From: an uncultured Schlesneria sp.
GTDB taxonomy: Bacteria > Planctomycetota > Planctomycetia > Planctomycetales > Planctomycetaceae
Length of the DNA: 38,562 bases
NCBI GenBank assembly: GCA_903899985.1
Contig: CAIULL010000237.1
Span: forward strand, 1 to 38,562
Direction of reading: 5' to 3'
Position 1 is the stretch's first letter; each line of letters begins with the position of its first letter. The translations under genes were made by a program, and so were the position numbers. Positions 17,531 to 25,750 of the stretch are shown piece after piece. Below the pieces are notes generated by a model. It saw nothing but the letters and a program-made list of their open reading frames with translations. It did not search any database and was not told the origin of the DNA.

Positions 17531-17804
17531 TTTACTCTCCCAAGGAGACCGATACCAAAGTTTTCCAGTGACTGTCTTTTCAAAACCAGAAAGACAGGCT
17601 CGCACCCGTCTCAACTGCAAAATCACTGCTGACTCAAACGGAACGCAATTCGGATGCCAATCGGGATCCTGAATGAAAAGACGTGGTTTAAGCCGTGAAT
17701 TTGGCGGAAACCAGCATCACGCGCGAAATCTGGACCGTGTGCCTTCTGTGTGCGGCCGTGTCACAACACGTGCGGAAGCTGTGCGGATTTGTCACAATCA
17801 GGGG
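17531..17804. promoter_or_regulatory. Divergent promoter region of the oxidase cluster and NtrC gene
   Basis: 274 bases separate the cytochrome c lipoprotein gene (minus) from the sigma-54 activator gene (plus). Promoters for both should lie here. I could not find a perfect -24/-12 site. The best partial match, on the minus strand around 17616-17631, keeps the -12 GC but not the -24 GG. No clear activator palindrome was found. Confidence 0.5.
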
Positions 17805-19133
17805 ATGGAACTTTTGATTGTTGAAGATGACGACGATTTCCGTGCCATCGCTGCCCAGTGGATGGCGCGTAAAGGTCACCGTGTCGCCGAAGCCTCAGAC
17901 TGTCGATCGGCATTGGAGTTAACTCGACAGCGACAATTCGAAGTGGCAATTCTTGATGCGAACTTGCCCGACAGCTCTGGAATCGACCTTCTGCAGGAGC
18001 TTCGCAATAAATCCGAAGAAATTGAAGTAATCATCCTGACGGGCGAAGCCACCGTCGAGACAGCGGTCGAGGCGATGAAACGCGGGGCCTGCGACTATCT
18101 TTCAAAACCGTTTCCTCTGGCCGCGCTCGAAGAACGGTGTGTCAAAGCGGCCGAGCGGGGGCGTTTGCGACGTGATGGACTGCGCTGGAAGACGGTCGCC
18201 GAACGAAATCGCCCGACGCCAGTTCTGATTGGCGAATCACCGCAGATGCGAGAAGTCTACCGCTTGATTTCCCGGGTTGGCCCCACGGACGCTCCCGTTC
18301 TGATTCAGGGTGAAACAGGAACGGGCAAAGAACTGACAGCACTCGCGATACAGCGGGTGAGTCGGCGAGTCGACCAACCGTTTGTGACGGTGAACTGTGC
18401 CGCCTTGCCAGAACAACTGGTCGAGAGCGAATTGTTTGGACACGAGAAAGGGGCTTTTACAGGGGCCGTGAAGTCACGACCTGGTCTTTTCGAGATTGCC
18501 GATCAAGGGACATTGTTCATCGATGAAATTGGCGAACTTCCGCCAAGCCTGCAACCGAAACTGTTGCGGGTCCTTGAGGACGGGTCGCTTCGACGGGTCG
18601 GGGCGTCACAGGAACGTCGCGTTGACGTCCGCATCATCGCGGCAACAAATCGCGATCTGGTGAAAGAAGTTCGCGAGCAGCGCTTTCGTGAAGATCTCCT
18701 TTACCGGATTAATGTGATGTCAATCACCTTACCTTCACTCCGGGATCACTCAACGGATATCCCGTTATTGATCCGTTACTTTCTGCCCCATGAATGGGGT
18801 ATCGACGCGGACGCGGAAGCGCTGCTCACTCGATATCGCTGGCAGGGAAACGTACGACAACTGAAGAACATCCTCGAACGAGCCACAATACTCGCGGAGG
18901 GAAACATTGTGACCATTGATGATCTCCCAGCGGAAATTGTGAATTCGACCGACGCTGCCGAATCCTCATTCGCCGTTCAAGGGGACACAAATCTGGAAAC
19001 GATCGAACGGACACACGTCCTCGACGTCCTGCAGAAATGCCAGGGAAACAAATCTCAAGCGGCCCGAATGCTTGGGGTTCACCGACGTAAGCTGTATCGA
19101 CTGATGGAGCGCCTGGGACTTCCCACAAAATGA
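17805..19133 (+). CDS. Sigma-54-dependent response regulator (NtrC family)
   Basis: A 442-aa transcriptional activator. The receiver domain has the acidic pocket EDDDD (7-11), phospho-acceptor D51 and the LSKPF lysine. The AAA+ domain has Walker A GETGTGKE (169-176), the sigma-54 contact loop GAFTGA (216-221) and Walker B LFIDEIGE. A Fis-type helix-turn-helix ends the protein (NKSQAARMLGVHRRKLYRLM). It should open promoters bound by sigma-54 RNA polymerase once phosphorylated. The ATG at 17805 is chosen because the receiver fold begins with it; gggg directly precedes it, too close for an ideal ribosome-binding site, and upstream GTG/ATG codons would add non-conserved residues. No kinase gene is adjacent. 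Divergent placement from the oxidase cluster suggests regulation of it, possibly served by the kinase at 7.9-9.4 kb. Confidence 0.93.
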   Translation: MELLIVEDDDDFRAIAAQWMARKGHRVAEASDCRSALELTRQRQFEVAILDANLPDSSGIDLLQELRNKSEEIEVIILTGEATVETAVEAMKRGACDYLSKPFPLAALEERCVKAAERGRLRRDGLRWKTVAERNRPTPVLIGESPQMREVYRLISRVGPTDAPVLIQGETGTGKELTALAIQRVSRRVDQPFVTVNCAALPEQLVESELFGHEKGAFTGAVKSRPGLFEIADQGTLFIDEIGELPPSLQPKLLRVLEDGSLRRVGASQERRVDVRIIAATNRDLVKEVREQRFREDLLYRINVMSITLPSLRDHSTDIPLLIRYFLPHEWGIDADAEALLTRYRWQGNVRQLKNILERATILAEGNIVTIDDLPAEIVNSTDAAESSFAVQGDTNLETIERTHVLDVLQKCQGNKSQAARMLGVHRRKLYRLMERLGLPTK

Positions 19134-19196
19134 CCATCGTCTGACCACCTTGTCATCGGGCAACGAGGGGCTTTTCAGTGAGCGAACTGGACGTCG

Positions 19197-20165
19197 TCAG
19201 TGTTGCGTTGCCGAATGCGAAGCCGCCCATGCCGTCAGTTCGTCGCTGGTTGGCATCGCCGGTTGAGCACCAAATTTCGTGCAAGCCAAAGTCCCTGCGA
19301 GCGATCCAAAATGAGCTGCATCCTTCAGCGATTGACCTTTGCATAAGGCGACGGCGAGTGCTGCCGTAAATGCATCCCCTGCAGCGGTGGTGTCAACGAC
19401 TTCCACTTTGCAGGCAGCAACCTGATGGATCGAACCATCTCGATCGCAAACCAGTGCGCCAAATTCTCCCATTTTCAGAACGACCGCGTTCGCTCCCAGC
19501 TTTTTCATCGCTTGCGCGGCCTGTAAAGCGGTTTCCCAATCAACAACGGGAATACCAGTCAGTGCCTCGGCTTCCGACTGGTTCGGACTGAGGATATCGA
19601 CCGTCATGAGTTCTCGGGGCAATGGCTTTTTTGGTGCCGGTGCTGGATCGAGAACGGTCAAAACACCATGTTGTTTTGCAATTTGAATCGCCGCAGCCAC
19701 AGTCTCGATTGGCGTCTCGAGCTGGACAACTAATGCGTTCGCCGTTGCGATCAGTTCCCGACAAGATTGCACATCATCTGGCGTTAATCGGCCGTTCGCG
19801 GCGGGGACAACGGTGATTGCATTTGCTCCGGATTGCTCAACACCGATCAGTGCGACACCACTTGAAACCCCGGAGGTCTCTAAAACATGAATCGTATCAA
19901 CACCTGCGGAGTTCAAGTTCTTTCGCAAAATGACCCCGAACGAATCGTCACCAATTCGTCCAATCATTGAAACGCGGGCACCTAACCGAGCCGCAGCGAC
20001 AGCCTGATTGGCCCCTTTGCCACCGGAAATCGTTTGGAACGTTTCGCCTGAGACCGTTTCTCCGGGTTTCGGCAATCGATCCATCCGAGCGACAAGATCC
20101 ATGTTGATCGATCCCACGACAACAATTCGTGGCGGCAAACCGGTGAGGGAGTTTTCATTTGACAT
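19197..20165 (-). CDS. rbsK: Ribokinase (PfkB family)
   Basis: A 322-aa cytosolic sugar kinase that phosphorylates D-ribose to ribose-5-phosphate. The N-terminal substrate site VVGSINMDLVARMDRLPKPGETV and the glycine motif SGGKGANQAVAAARLGA match ribokinase. The C-terminal ATP/anion-hole signature DTTAAGDAFTAAL carries the catalytic Asp. The ATG at 20165 is chosen; an upstream GTG at 20213 would add 16 residues with no conservation. It converges with the NtrC gene 63 bases away. No ribose transporter or rbsD is in sight, so other pentoses or nucleoside salvage are possible. The possible 48-aa membrane peptide gene lies 54 bases upstream in the same direction. Confidence 0.9.
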   Translation of the reverse strand: MSNENSLTGLPPRIVVVGSINMDLVARMDRLPKPGETVSGETFQTISGGKGANQAVAAARLGARVSMIGRIGDDSFGVILRKNLNSAGVDTIHVLETSGVSSGVALIGVEQSGANAITVVPAANGRLTPDDVQSCRELIATANALVVQLETPIETVAAAIQIAKQHGVLTVLDPAPAPKKPLPRELMTVDILSPNQSEAEALTGIPVVDWETALQAAQAMKKLGANAVVLKMGEFGALVCDRDGSIHQVAACKVEVVDTTAAGDAFTAALAVALCKGQSLKDAAHFGSLAGTLACTKFGAQPAMPTSDELTAWAASHSATQH

Positions 20166-20219
20166 GAATTGACAGGCTTCTTTTTTTCGCCGAACTAACC
20201 CAAATGAAAACACTCTGAT

Positions 20220-20366
20220 TTAATCACGATTTGGAATCAACAGTTCAGAAGTGAAATACGCAAGAATGTCCCAGCCGAATGGCATCAGGACAATCACAAT
20301 CGCTATAATCACCGCTTGCCCGGTTTCTATTTCTGTATTGATTTCGGATTTCGTCATAATGTCCAT
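20220..20366 (-). CDS. Possible 48-aa single-helix membrane peptide
   Basis: A short frame giving MDIMTKSEINTEIETGQ, then a strong hydrophobic helix (AVIIAIVIVLMPFGWDILAYF), then SELLIPNRD. A plausible ribosome-binding site (agga) lies 11 bases before the ATG at 20366, and a second ATG at 20357 is possible. The charged head, hydrophobic core and short tail look like a real one-pass peptide. Against it, its first bases overlap the start of the divergent NHL-repeat gene (20359), so one of the two starts may be wrong, and no family was recognised. It would be read just before ribokinase in the same direction. Confidence 0.4.
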   Translation of the reverse strand: MDIMTKSEINTEIETGQAVIIAIVIVLMPFGWDILAYFTSELLIPNRD

Positions 20367-21207
20367 GATACGTTCTTTCCTGTCGGCCTGGCTTATCGGA
20401 TGCGTTCTGTTGTGTGGCATGACGCAGTGCAGTCAAGCGGCCGACGGAATGCTTTATCCGTTGGCGGCCGCCGTTACAGAAGATGGCACAATCTATATCG
20501 CCGACCGCGATCTTCCCGGTGTCTGGAAGTATGCCGATGGAAAATGGTCGATTTATTTCCAGGGTTCGAAAAAGTTTCGAACCCCCTTGAATGCTGTGCG
20601 TTGCCTGGCAATTGATCACCAGGGAAAGTTACTTGCGGGCGATTCGAGTACTCGTGAGATTTACCGCTTCGACGATGCCAATCAGCCTCAGCCACTGACA
20701 AAAGGGGGAGTTGGAATTCCGATGTCGTTGGCCGTCGCGAAAGATGGTTCGATCTATGCGGGCGATATTGAAATTCAACGAATCGTGAAAATTCCCGCCG
20801 CAGGGGGAGTCGCGGAAATCATCGCGGAAGTGACCGCTCCACGCGGGATGACAATTGACGAGGAGGGAAAGCTCTGGATCGTGTCGCACGGCAAGGACGC
20901 CGTCATCAGGTTATCGCCAGATGGCAAGCAACGCGACGTGATCATCGAAGGGCGTCCGTTTCAGTTCCAGCACCACATCGTCCTCGGCAAGCAAGGGGAA
21001 GCATTTGTCGCCGACGGTTATGCAAAAACGATCTGGAAGATTAAGCAAGGGGAAAAGCCTGAGGCGTTCATCGCGGGTGAGCCGCTGAAAAATCCCGTCG
21101 GGTTGGCCTGGTGGAAGGGGGAGTTGCTGATCGTCGACCCGCACACAAAGGCCGTTTACCGCAGGACCGCCGACGGAAAGCTCGAACCGATCGTTTCCAC
21201 GCAATAG
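20359..21207 (+). CDS. Secreted NHL/SMP-30-like beta-propeller protein
   Basis: A 282-aa exported protein. The signal peptide IRSFLSAWLIGCVLLCGM ends at about residue 27 (QCSQA|ADG). The mature part is a six-bladed propeller like NHL-repeat and SMP-30/gluconolactonase proteins, with repeats of the type 'DGTIYIADRDL', 'GKLLAGDSSTREIYRF', 'DGSIYAGDIEIQRIVKI' and 'GELLIVDPHTKAVYR'. No catalytic metal residues could be assigned, so a lactonase activity is not claimed. The start at 20359 (or 20365) is set by the signal peptide; translation upstream reads antisense to the small peptide gene. A strong hairpin follows the stop and probably ends transcription. Confidence 0.82.
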   Translation: MSMIRSFLSAWLIGCVLLCGMTQCSQAADGMLYPLAAAVTEDGTIYIADRDLPGVWKYADGKWSIYFQGSKKFRTPLNAVRCLAIDHQGKLLAGDSSTREIYRFDDANQPQPLTKGGVGIPMSLAVAKDGSIYAGDIEIQRIVKIPAAGGVAEIIAEVTAPRGMTIDEEGKLWIVSHGKDAVIRLSPDGKQRDVIIEGRPFQFQHHIVLGKQGEAFVADGYAKTIWKIKQGEKPEAFIAGEPLKNPVGLAWWKGELLIVDPHTKAVYRRTADGKLEPIVSTQ

Positions 21208-21231
21208 CCCTGGTCGCGATCACGACGCACC

Positions 21232-21261
21232 AGCGAGGGACATCAAAACAGGTCCCTCGCT
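21232..21261. terminator. Bidirectional hairpin terminator
   Basis: Perfect 10-bp inverted repeat agcgagggac (21232-21241) / gtccctcgct (21252-21261) with a 10-base loop, set 24 bases after the plus-strand NHL-repeat gene and 33 bases after the minus-strand GlsB-like gene. Neither side has a long T-run, so it is a strong-stem, T-poor type. Confidence 0.7.
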
Positions 21262-21294
21262 GACTGATCTTTGTACGTGGTTACGCTGACGAGA

Positions 21295-21681
21295 TTAAGC
21301 CGCACGCCGATTTCTGCGGCGATAATACGATGTCACTGTCGTGCCCGGCGTGCCAGTGACCCGTCCGTCAACAGCTTCCACGACATAGGAATTCGACAGA
21401 AGCCTGAAGAAGAAAAGCAGCAAAAATGCACCGGCGGTTCCCGCAACGAATCCAATCGGACTGATCGGCGTAATCTTGAAGCTCGTGTCAAACAGCAATA
21501 AGACGCTGCAACCGATTAAGCTTCCGACAATCCCCATCAACATCGTTCCGATGGCACCTCCAGGATCGCGTCCTGGCATTAGACCTTTTGCTGACAGGCC
21601 GACGACCGTGCCAAATCCAATCCACATCAGCACTTCATGTGCGATATTGTCGATCGTCAACATGATATTTGGGTCAGCCAT
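21295..21681 (-). CDS. GlsB/YeaQ/YmgE-family membrane protein
   Basis: A 128-aa small membrane protein of the transglycosylase-associated / GlsB family. The signature GLSAKGLMPGRDPGG followed by GTMLMGIVGSLIG is intact. Helices: VLMWIGFGTVVGLSA, MLMGIVGSLIGCSVLLLF and PIGFVAGTAGAFLLLFFF; then a basic tail ending in RRRNRRAA. Members are induced by general stress in many bacteria; the molecular role is not settled. ATGs at 21681, 21696 and 21741 are possible; 21681 was chosen as nearest the first helix, since no strong ribosome-binding site decides. The C-terminal extension of about 25 residues beyond the last helix is longer than usual. Confidence 0.8.
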   Translation of the reverse strand: MADPNIMLTIDNIAHEVLMWIGFGTVVGLSAKGLMPGRDPGGAIGTMLMGIVGSLIGCSVLLLFDTSFKITPISPIGFVAGTAGAFLLLFFFRLLSNSYVVEAVDGRVTGTPGTTVTSYYRRRNRRAA

Positions 21682-21849
21682 TTTATCAGCTCGCATGGAA
21701 ACAAAGTTCATAATTCCGTCGATTCGACCGCTAGATAGCATCGGCGGCCTGACCCACGTTTTTCAGAATAATCGTTGTACTCAGAAAGGTCGTAGACATC
21801 CTTCCCAGCTTAACGACGACTGGTGGTTTTTCTGACGATTCCATGCTGA

Positions 21850-23241
21850 TCATCTGGCGGTTTGCCAGTCGCGGCCAGAATAGCTGAGGTCAAGAATTTC
21901 CATTGGATGTGCAACCCAAATGGGGCTTCCCGACTGACGGAGAGCCGCCTGAATCTGCAAGGAGCAACCCGCATTACCCATGATGACCGACTCAGCACCG
22001 GTTGCCAGAATATTTTTGAGTTTTCGATTGGCTAACTGGTCAGCCATTTCCCCTTCCGTCAGGTTGTAGCTACCGGCCGCTCCGCAACAGATTTCTGACT
22101 CAGCCAGAGGAACGAGTTCCAGCCCTGGAACAAGGGCCAGCAGATCTCGTGGTTGCTCACGAATTTTTTGTGCGTGACACAGATGACATGCATCGTGATA
22201 TGTCGCTTTCAAACGGACTTCACCCTTTGGGGCCACTGGTCCCAGTGCGACAAGAAACTCAGAAACGTCTTTCACCTTTCCCGCGAATTTGTTCAAAGTC
22301 GCCGATGTTCGTTTGTCTTCCGAAGCGAGTTCAGACGCGATATGTCCATAGTCCTTGAGCATTGATCCACAACCCGCAACATTGACGATGACCGCGTCGA
22401 CGTCATTGGCAGAAAAGGCATCGGCATTTGTTCGAGCCAGTTCTAAAGCGGGACCGCCAGCCCCGCTGTGATAGTGAATGGCACCACAACACGCCTGATT
22501 GCGGGGAATAATGACATCGCAACCGTTTGCCTGTAAGACTCGCGCGGTCGCCCAGTTGACGTGATGAAACATGGCGTCAGCGACACAACCAGTGAACAAG
22601 GCGACCCGAGCTCGCTTGGGACCGATTGCAGGCAAGAACTCGGGAAGTTGTGGTTCGCGAGACTTTAAGGGTGGCAGCAGTCGCTGCATGCGGCGAAGTC
22701 GTTCCGGAAGCAGCTTTGTCAGCCCAATCCGCTCGGCGAACTGGTCAAGTTTTAAAGTTTGCATCAGCTTCGCAGGGGCGAGTGCCCAACGAAGTCGATT
22801 CGGATAGGGAAACAAACCGTAAAGAATCCACTTTTGAAACCAGTCCTGGCGCAGTCCCCCTTTGGACTCTTTCGACTTCTGCTGCATCTCGACCCGAAAG
22901 GGTTCAATCAGTCGGCCATATTGAACCCCCGAAGGACATGCCGTTTCGCAACTGCGACAATCGAGACAAAGATCCAGATGCCCCTTGACCGTTTCCGTTA
23001 ACTCAAGGCGACCGTCGGTGACCGCTCGCATCAGATAGATACGACCTCGTGGACTGTCGTTTTCATTACCCGTTTCCAGATACGTCGGACAGGACGCGGT
23101 ACAAAGTCCGCAATGAACGCAGTCGAGAAATCGTTCGTAATCGATTCCACTGCCAACACGCGATTCCGATGTCTTCGGAGCGACTTCGGTCGGCGTGAGT
23201 CCGGTGAAATCACTTTTTCGTTGTGCACTGATGTCTGTCAT
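21850..23241 (-). CDS. GlcF-like (Fe-S)-binding oxidoreductase subunit
   Basis: A 463-aa protein with two 4Fe-4S ferredoxin motifs, C41-C44-C47-C51 (CVHCGLCTASCP) and C92-C95-C98-C102 (CLDCRSCETACP), then two CCG domains: ACCGAIHYHSG near the middle and EICCGAAGSYNL near the C-terminus, as in heterodisulfide reductase B-type proteins. This layout is the iron-sulfur subunit of glycolate/lactate oxidase (GlcF). It would pass electrons from the FAD subunit (GlcD) to quinone. No GlcD or GlcE gene is in the window, so the partner lies elsewhere and the substrate is uncertain. The ATG at 23241 is the first in frame and leaves about 40 residues before the first cluster. A region of 177 bases separates it from pyrD. 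Confidence 0.88.
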   Translation of the reverse strand: MTDISAQRKSDFTGLTPTEVAPKTSESRVGSGIDYERFLDCVHCGLCTASCPTYLETGNENDSPRGRIYLMRAVTDGRLELTETVKGHLDLCLDCRSCETACPSGVQYGRLIEPFRVEMQQKSKESKGGLRQDWFQKWILYGLFPYPNRLRWALAPAKLMQTLKLDQFAERIGLTKLLPERLRRMQRLLPPLKSREPQLPEFLPAIGPKRARVALFTGCVADAMFHHVNWATARVLQANGCDVIIPRNQACCGAIHYHSGAGGPALELARTNADAFSANDVDAVIVNVAGCGSMLKDYGHIASELASEDKRTSATLNKFAGKVKDVSEFLVALGPVAPKGEVRLKATYHDACHLCHAQKIREQPRDLLALVPGLELVPLAESEICCGAAGSYNLTEGEMADQLANRKLKNILATGAESVIMGNAGCSLQIQAALRQSGSPIWVAHPMEILDLSYSGRDWQTAR

Positions 23242-23418
23242 GCGTGACGGATTTCCACAGCGTAGTCGTTCGATCGAAGTAAAATCTTATGCCGGAGCAT
23301 TGTAGCCATGGGGACTCGCATTTGCAGAGCAGGAGCGACTGAAACACACGCCCGACGCACAAGCGAGGAGATGACGGCAGGCCCCTTCCGGGTCGACTAG
23401 TGAAAACCCTGCCGGAGC

Positions 23419-24372
23419 TCATGGCGTACCGCAAGCCGCAGCTGCCGCCATTTTTGCCACAGTTGACGGCTGGATTGTACCAACCAGATCTCGAACCGAT
23501 TCGCAGCCTTCCAGCTCGATAATCGACTCGAGTTCAGCGACCAGATTTGTCGCAAGGGTCGGGTTGTAAAAGTTGGCTGTTCCGACCTGAACCGCTGATG
23601 CACCACAGACGAGAAAATCCATCACATCATCAATCGACTGAATTCCGCCGATTCCGATGATCGGAGTTTTGATGGCTTGTGCAACCTGCCAGACGATTCG
23701 CAGCGCAAGGGGTTTTATTGCAGGTCCGCTCAGGCCTCCAATCCCGTTTCCCAGGATCGGTTTTCGTTTCCGCCAGTCTACCGCCAACCCTTGAAACGTA
23801 TTAACAAGCGACAGCGCATCAGCCCCGGCTTCACTGGCCGCAATGGCGATCTCAACGACGCTGGTGACGTTAGGAGTGAGCTTGGCGATGACCGGAAGTT
23901 CACACGCATTTCGCACCGCAGAAACGACCTCAGCCGCCATCTTCGGATTTGTTCCGTAGTCCACGCCACCCGTTACGTTCGGGCAAGAGATGTTCAGTTC
24001 CAGTCCCGCCAATTCGGGATAGGCATTGAGTTTACGCGCCATTTCGACGAATTCGCTCGTATTCTTACCGGCAATATTCGCGATGATCGACGTCCCCAGA
24101 CCTAGCAGGCCGGTCAGGTGTTTGGAAATGAATGCGTCGAGCCCGTCGTTATCTAATCCAATCGAGTTCAGAAGACCCGAGGTTGTTTCAACGGTTCTCG
24201 GCGGGGGGTTTCCTGGACGTGGTAAGGGCGTGACCGTTTTCGGGATGATCCCGCCCAACTGAGAAAAATCGGCGTACGCGACCATTTCCCGGGCGTACCC
24301 GAATGTTCCAGACGCAACCAGAATTGGGTTTTTGAGGTGAAGTCGATTGAGGTAAACGTCAAGACTCGGCAC
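23419..24372 (-). CDS. pyrD: Dihydroorotate dehydrogenase, class 1 (PyrD)
   Basis: A 317-aa FMN enzyme of de novo pyrimidine synthesis that oxidises dihydroorotate to orotate in the cytosol. The N-terminal [15 protein letters not shown] loop, [10 protein letters not shown] with catalytic Cys130, the Lys of VIAKLTPN, and the C-terminal FMN phosphate site ([10 protein letters not shown]) are present. A Cys rather than Ser as the base places it in class 1. It is most like the class 1B type that pairs with the iron-sulfur subunit PyrK, but no pyrK is in this window. Start is a GTG at 24372 with gagag nine bases upstream. It is followed by a gene-free 177-base stretch before the GlcF-like gene. 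Confidence 0.92.
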   Translation of the reverse strand: MPSLDVYLNRLHLKNPILVASGTFGYAREMVAYADFSQLGGIIPKTVTPLPRPGNPPPRTVETTSGLLNSIGLDNDGLDAFISKHLTGLLGLGTSIIANIAGKNTSEFVEMARKLNAYPELAGLELNISCPNVTGGVDYGTNPKMAAEVVSAVRNACELPVIAKLTPNVTSVVEIAIAASEAGADALSLVNTFQGLAVDWRKRKPILGNGIGGLSGPAIKPLALRIVWQVAQAIKTPIIGIGGIQSIDDVMDFLVCGASAVQVGTANFYNPTLATNLVAELESIIELEGCESVRDLVGTIQPSTVAKMAAAAACGTP

Positions 24373-24495
24373 GAAGAAGTTCTCTCAGTCACGATGCACA
24401 TTTGTTTGACGCCAATCGTGCCCCACTGGCATTGGCCGCCTGCAATCGCGCAGTCGTCGACTGATTATCTTATCCGGCAACTCATCGACGCAACA

Positions 24496-24575
24496 TTCAC
24501 ATGGGATGACCAAAGACGATTTCGCCTTTAATCGCGAGCCAGGTTTCGCTGACGGGTCAAACGATCCCATGTGAA
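24496..24575. repeat. 12-bp perfect inverted repeat between pyrD and lipoprotein gene
   Basis: ttcacatgggat (24496-24507) is the exact reverse complement of atcccatgtgaa (24564-24575), with a 56-base spacer. It lies in the pyrD upstream region (pyrD starts at 24372 on the minus strand), so it could be a looping operator or a long stem in the pyrD leader, for example for pyrimidine-responsive attenuation. No regulator is known to match it. Confidence 0.5.
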
Positions 24576-24587
24576 CGATCCCCACTA

Positions 24588-24613
24588 GCCTTATCGTTCT
24601 ACGCCGATAAGGC
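24588..24613 (-). terminator. Hairpin downstream of lipoprotein gene
   Basis: Nine-bp stem gccttatcg (24588-24596) / cgataaggc (24605-24613), loop 8 bases. It is the second of two consecutive hairpins past the minus-strand lipoprotein gene. Confidence 0.55.
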
Positions 24614-24616
24614 TTC

Positions 24617-24636
24617 GCCCCTGTCATAACAGGGGC
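24617..24636 (-). terminator. Tetraloop hairpin downstream of lipoprotein gene
   Basis: Eight-bp perfect stem gcccctgt / acaggggc with a 4-base loop, 14 bases after the stop codon of the minus-strand lipoprotein gene (24651). No T-run follows. Together with the neighbouring hairpin it likely ends the transcript. Confidence 0.6.
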
Positions 24637-24650
24637 ACGCAGCAGGTACG

Positions 24651-24872
24651 TCAAATGACGCCACCATGCGTACGATAAGGGGTCATCGGGTCAGGCCCAT
24701 CCAGAAACCAGATCCGTTCCCAGATTTCTGGAATATGACGATAGTTTTCTGATTGGTAAATGAGCTGTCGGGCCCGGGTATCCGGCGAAGACGACCAGAT
24801 TGGCACGATGCATCCGACCTGCCCTAAACTGCATGCCAGCAGCAACAACGTAATGTACAGTCGATTTCGCAT
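24651..24872 (-). CDS. 73-aa planctomycete-type small lipoprotein
   Basis: A tiny exported lipoprotein: N-terminal MRNRLY, hydrophobic ITLLLLACSLG and lipobox QVGC with lipidated Cys21. The mature ~53 residues contain ARQLIYQSENYRHI, then EIWERIWFLDGPDPMTPY and the tail RTHGGVI. From memory, a tail of this kind recurs in small planctomycete proteins of unknown function; this was not checked. The start at 24872 is fixed by ggagg five bases upstream; a longer reading from 24971 would bury the signal. It is single-copy here, not linked to an obvious pathway, and followed by two hairpins. Confidence 0.8.
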   Translation of the reverse strand: MRNRLYITLLLLACSLGQVGCIVPIWSSSPDTRARQLIYQSENYRHIPEIWERIWFLDGPDPMTPYRTHGGVI

Positions 24873-24981
24873 GATGGCCTCCGTGCCAACCGCCAAAAGA
24901 CGGTCTTGTTCGCTCAATCCCTTAGCGACACTATCGTTCACAGTCTTCAGGTCGACCTGTGATCGATACATCCTAAACCCG

Positions 24982-25002
24982 CCCAGTGATCATTCCACTG
25001 GG
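24982..25002 (-). terminator. Hairpin after HU gene
   Basis: Seven-bp stem cccagtg (24982-24988) / cactggg (24996-25002), loop 7 bases, 77 bases after the HU stop on the minus strand, followed in that direction by cgggttt. A weak terminator by sequence. Confidence 0.4.
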
Positions 25003-25079
25003 TTGATGTCTTCGTGATTTTTCGATCCTTCCGACATCACACCGGTTATTGAACGACGGCCACTGCATCAGTGTCGAAG

Positions 25080-25526
25080 TCATTCGGGTAAACTGGAATG
25101 AACGTCAGTTGGGTTAGTTTTGTGTTCTGGTAACCTGTTATGCTGGTGATGGTCAGCATGCGGGTGGTGTTCAGCAGCAACATGTTGATGATCAACGTGT
25201 TGCTGGAGTTCTGCATTTTGACTGGCCGCTTTTGCGGCGGCTTCCATTTCTAACAGACGGACTTTTTCTTCCATTTCTTTGCCCGGCTTGAACGTCACCA
25301 CGAACTTTTCCGGGACAAAAACTTTGTCCCCCGTTCGAGGATTCCGTGCCTTCCGAGCCGCTCGCTTCTTAACTTCAAAAACCCCAAAATTTCGCAACTC
25401 AATCCGCCCGTCTTCAACGAGCGTTTTAACGATCGCGTCGAAAGTCTTTTGGACGATCTCTTTCGTCTTGAGCTGTGTCATTCCCAGGGCTTCTGAGATC
25501 TCTTTGACGATTTCTTTTTTGGTCAC
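25080..25526 (-). CDS. HU-family DNA-binding protein with His-rich tail
   Basis: A 148-aa nucleoid protein. Residues 1-90 are a full HU/IHF domain ([13 protein letters not shown], then the beta-arm region with [20 protein letters not shown] and [12 protein letters not shown]). Beyond it is a ~55-residue tail that HU proteins normally lack, with 11 histidines in about 46 residues ([19 protein letters not shown]) and acidic residues. The tail may bind metal or give pH-dependent DNA compaction, both inference. Start is a GTG at 25526 with gggag nine bases upstream. A near-consensus promoter lies 70-100 bases upstream. It stands alone, flanked by hairpins. The tail DNA is low-complexity, with repeated caacatgttg-like palindromes. 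Confidence 0.92.
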   Translation of the reverse strand: MTKKEIVKEISEALGMTQLKTKEIVQKTFDAIVKTLVEDGRIELRNFGVFEVKKRAARKARNPRTGDKVFVPEKFVVTFKPGKEMEEKVRLLEMEAAAKAASQNAELQQHVDHQHVAAEHHPHADHHQHNRLPEHKTNPTDVHSSLPE

Positions 25527-25595
25527 GACATGAGTCTCCCGAAGAATGCCGACCTTGAGCGATCGAACAGTATTCGATGGTGCTGATAAGACTCA

Positions 25596-25625
25596 ACTGT
25601 ATTCCCAAAAAAGACTTAATGTCAA
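25596..25625 (-). promoter_or_regulatory. Sigma-70-type promoter of the HU gene
   Basis: On the minus strand: TTGACA (perfect -35; plus-strand 25620-25625), an 18-base spacer and TACAGT (plus-strand 25596-25601). The predicted start near 25589 gives a leader of about 60 bases before the GTG at 25526. Confidence 0.55.
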
Positions 25626-25750
25626 GTCGCCATGTTCTCAAACAGCCAATATCGCGAGGAAAACTGTATTCGGTCGCCCGACGCGCAGTCTTCCCTTGCA
25701 CACTTTATCGGCTCGTAACAATGAGAACTTTTGGAAAAAGTGATACAACC

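Noticed and set aside
17616-17631. Possible sigma-54 promoter (minus strand) upstream of the cytochrome c lipoprotein gene
   Set aside because: The -12 GC is present (TTGCA) but the -24 element reads CAGCAGT, lacking the essential GG; one half-match is expected by chance.
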